Both the position numbers and the translations under genes were made by a program. From contig CAMCQX010000074.1 of NCBI GenBank assembly GCA_945876985.1, forward strand, positions 1 through 7,403: a stretch of DNA of 7,403 bases, read 5' to 3'. The notes under the pieces are model-generated. The model did not search any database, was not told the DNA's origin, and saw only the letters and a list, made by a program, of their open reading frames with translations. Source of the DNA: Chitinophaga pinensis (GTDB lineage Bacteria > Bacteroidota > Bacteroidia > UKL13-3). Every line of letters starts with the position of its first letter. Within the stretch, counting starts at the first letter, position 1. Below, in pieces: positions 5,764 to 7,403 of the stretch.

Positions 5764-5792
5764 AAAAGTCCCTCACAAGGGACTTTTTTTTT
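5764..5792 (+). terminator. intrinsic terminator after tsf
   Basis: A perfect 10-bp stem AAAAGTCCCT (5764-5773) / AGGGACTTTT (5778-5787) closes a CACA loop and is followed by an uninterrupted run of nine T (5784-5792). It begins 10 nt after the tsf stop. This is the strongest terminator in the window. Confidence 0.93.
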
Positions 5793-5844
5793 GTATTATT
5801 ATTGCATTTAATAAATAATTGTTAATTTTATAAAAATATTTAAA

Positions 5845-6552
5845 ATGAAATATAAACGCGTACTCTTAAAATTAAGCGGTGAAGCCTTAATGGGCGACCA
5901 ACAATATGGTATTGATCCTAAAATATTAGAACAATATGCCCGTGAGGTAAAACAAGTTGCCGATATGGGTGTGGAAATTGCTGTAGTTATTGGGGGTGGA
6001 AATATTTTTAGAGGTGTTCAAGGTGTGGCTGGAGGAATAGTTGATAGGGCGCAAGGCGATTATATGGGAATGCTTGCTACGGTTATCAATGCAATGGCTT
6101 TGCAAGGTGCTTTTGAAAAATATGGTATCAAAACAAGGTTACTTTCTGCCATAAAAATGGAACAAATTAGTGAACCTTTTATTCGCAGACGTGCCATCCG
6201 ACATTTAGAAAAAGGTAGAGTTGTAATTTTTGGCGCGGGAACTGGAAATCCATATTTTACTACCGATTCAGCGGCTTCATTAAGAGCAGTAGAAGTGGGT
6301 GCGGATTTAGTTTTAAAAGGAACTCGTGTAGATGGAATTTATACTGCCGATCCTGAAAAAGATAGCAATGCCACTAAATTTGATACCATTAGTTACCAAG
6401 AAGTTTACGAACGTGGTTTAAACGTAATGGACATGACTGCTATTACGCTTTGCCAAGAAAATAAATTAGCCATTGTGGTTTTTGACATGAATAAAGAAGG
6501 CAACTTTTTAAAAGTTTGTCAAGGTGAAACCGTTGGAACTTTAGTTTGCTAA
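5845..6552 (+). CDS. pyrH: uridylate (UMP) kinase
   Basis: PyrH phosphorylates UMP to UDP with ATP in pyrimidine nucleotide synthesis; the bacterial enzyme is a hexamer of amino-acid-kinase folds. The 235-residue product has the full set of motifs: KLSGEALMG (9-17, phosphate loop), GGGNIFRG (50-57), [13 protein letters not shown] (71-83), [13 protein letters not shown] (132-144, UMP/ATP region) and [11 protein letters not shown] (160-170). Length is normal. The ATG at 5845 is well supported, since [15 protein letters not shown] is the family start. The 5' gap after the tsf terminator is AT-rich; I see only a poor promoter match there (TAATTTTA at 5823-5830). Only 15 nt separate it from meaB, which suggests shared transcription. 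The ribosome recycling gene frr, often the next gene, is absent here. Confidence 0.98.
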   Translation: MKYKRVLLKLSGEALMGDQQYGIDPKILEQYAREVKQVADMGVEIAVVIGGGNIFRGVQGVAGGIVDRAQGDYMGMLATVINAMALQGAFEKYGIKTRLLSAIKMEQISEPFIRRRAIRHLEKGRVVIFGAGTGNPYFTTDSAASLRAVEVGADLVLKGTRVDGIYTADPEKDSNATKFDTISYQEVYERGLNVMDMTAITLCQENKLAIVVFDMNKEGNFLKVCQGETVGTLVC

Positions 6553-6567
6553 AATAATTTATTACGC

Positions 6568-7403
6568 ATGTTTTCACAGTTATTAGTTGATTTACAAAAT
6601 GGAAATAAACTTGCATTGGCTCGTGCAATTTCATTAGTAGAAAATAACAGTGAAGGCTATGAATCATTGTTAGAAGGAATAAATTTTAATAAAAAAGTTC
6701 CAATTATTGGCGTTACAGGCCCACCTGGTGCGGGGAAAAGTACTTTAATCAATGCGTTTGCAAAACATTTATTAAGCCAAAATAAAACAGTGGCCATCAT
6801 TGCCGTTGATCCAAGTTCTCCTTTCAATAAAGGTTCATTAATGGGCGATAGATTAAGAATGGGGGAACATTTTTTAAACCCAAATATTTTTATTAGAAGC
6901 ATGGCCACCCGTGGAAGTTTGGGCGGACTGGCTCCTAAAATTTTTGAAGTAGCGGATTTAATACGTGCTGCAAATTTTGATTATGTAATCATTGAAACTG
7001 TTGGTGTAGGCCAAAGTGAAGTGGAAATTGCTAGTTTAGCCGATACCACTGTTTTGGTTTTAGTACCTGAAGCTGGCGATGATATTCAAACTATTAAAAG
7101 TGGTGTAATGGAAATTGCCGATGTTTTTGTTTTAAATAAATCGGATAGAAGTGGTGCTGAAACTTTTTATAAAAATTTGTGTGCATTAACGCATAGTAAT
7201 GCTACCAACGATTGGGAAACGCCTGTTGTAAAAACCATTGCTCACAAATATGAAGGAATGCAAGCATTAGAATTGGCAATTTTTAAACATCAACATGCCA
7301 ATCATTTATTTGATAAAAAGAATTTATTATTGGCTGAAAAAGCTGTGATGTTAATTAAAAATCAAAGAGTTAAAGATTTGAATTTTGAGCAAATTTTAAA
7401 TGA
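6568..7403 (+). CDS. meaB: MeaB/ArgK-family GTPase, methylmalonyl-CoA mutase chaperone (3' end cut by window edge)
   Basis: MeaB is a SIMIBI-class G protein that protects methylmalonyl-CoA mutase and gates loading of its adenosylcobalamin cofactor. The visible 278 residues contain the P-loop GVTGPPGAGKSTL (48-60), the family motif AVDPSSPF (79-86), GDRLRMGEH (93-101), RSMATRGSLGGLAPK (110-124), the switch-like ETVGVGQSEVE (143-153), PEAGDDIQTIKSGVMEIADV (167-186) and the guanine-specificity motif NKSD (190-193). All nucleotide-binding motifs are intact. Family proteins are usually about 310-330 residues, so perhaps 35-50 residues are missing beyond the edge, mostly the C-terminal dimerisation part. 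The start at ATG 6568, 15 nt after pyrH, precedes the conserved N-terminal helix. The mutase genes are not in the window; presence of meaB suggests the organism uses B12-dependent propionate/succinate interconversion. Confidence 0.95.
   Translation, partial: MFSQLLVDLQNGNKLALARAISLVENNSEGYESLLEGINFNKKVPIIGVTGPPGAGKSTLINAFAKHLLSQNKTVAIIAVDPSSPFNKGSLMGDRLRMGEHFLNPNIFIRSMATRGSLGGLAPKIFEVADLIRAANFDYVIIETVGVGQSEVEIASLADTTVLVLVPEAGDDIQTIKSGVMEIADVFVLNKSDRSGAETFYKNLCALTHSNATNDWETPVVKTIAHKYEGMQALELAIFKHQHANHLFDKKNLLLAEKAVMLIKNQRVKDLNFEQILN

Noticed and set aside
6657..6908. Minus-strand open frame of 83 codons
   Set aside because: It is antisense to the P-loop region of meaB, which has intact GTPase motifs on the plus strand.

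Overview
The window looks like a piece of a low-G+C Bacteroidota chromosome. The ribosomal proteins, EF-Ts, UMP kinase and MeaB read like Bacteroidota proteins. The promoter before rplM fits the Bacteroidota consensus (TTTG, 20 nt, TAnnTTTG), and start codons lack Shine-Dalgarno sequences. I cannot name a genus from sequence alone.

Left part (1-1897, minus strand). Four tightly packed genes read leftward: a TIGR03643/DUF2805-type small protein, an atypical short-chain dehydrogenase/reductase (SDR), a flavin-reductase-like FMN-binding protein, and the N-terminal part of an AlkB-like DNA dealkylase cut by the window edge. The junctions overlap (TAATG; ATGGATAA; a 35-nt overlap), so they are very probably one translationally coupled operon. 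AlkB repairs alkylated DNA. From memory, the other three families tend to occur near photolyase/cryptochrome genes in Bacteroidota. The block may therefore belong to a DNA-repair or light-response cassette continuing beyond position 1. This is the part of the window where undescribed biology is most likely.

Middle (1898-3162). A 149-bp divergent intergenic region with a small palindrome is followed by an inositol monophosphatase family gene on the plus strand. A 324-nt gene-free stretch then holds a small G+C-rich island with a degenerate 14-nt direct repeat, a large AT-rich nested inverted repeat, and the promoter of the ribosomal operon.

Right part (3163-7403, plus strand). These are housekeeping genes: rplM (L13), rpsI (S9) and rpsB (S2) in one transcription unit; a strong intrinsic terminator plus a second hairpin; tsf (EF-Ts); another strong terminator; then pyrH (UMP kinase) and meaB (GTPase chaperone of methylmalonyl-CoA mutase), the latter cut by the right edge. 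The oddities here are the terminator separating rpsB from tsf, and meaB in the place after pyrH where frr is commonly found.
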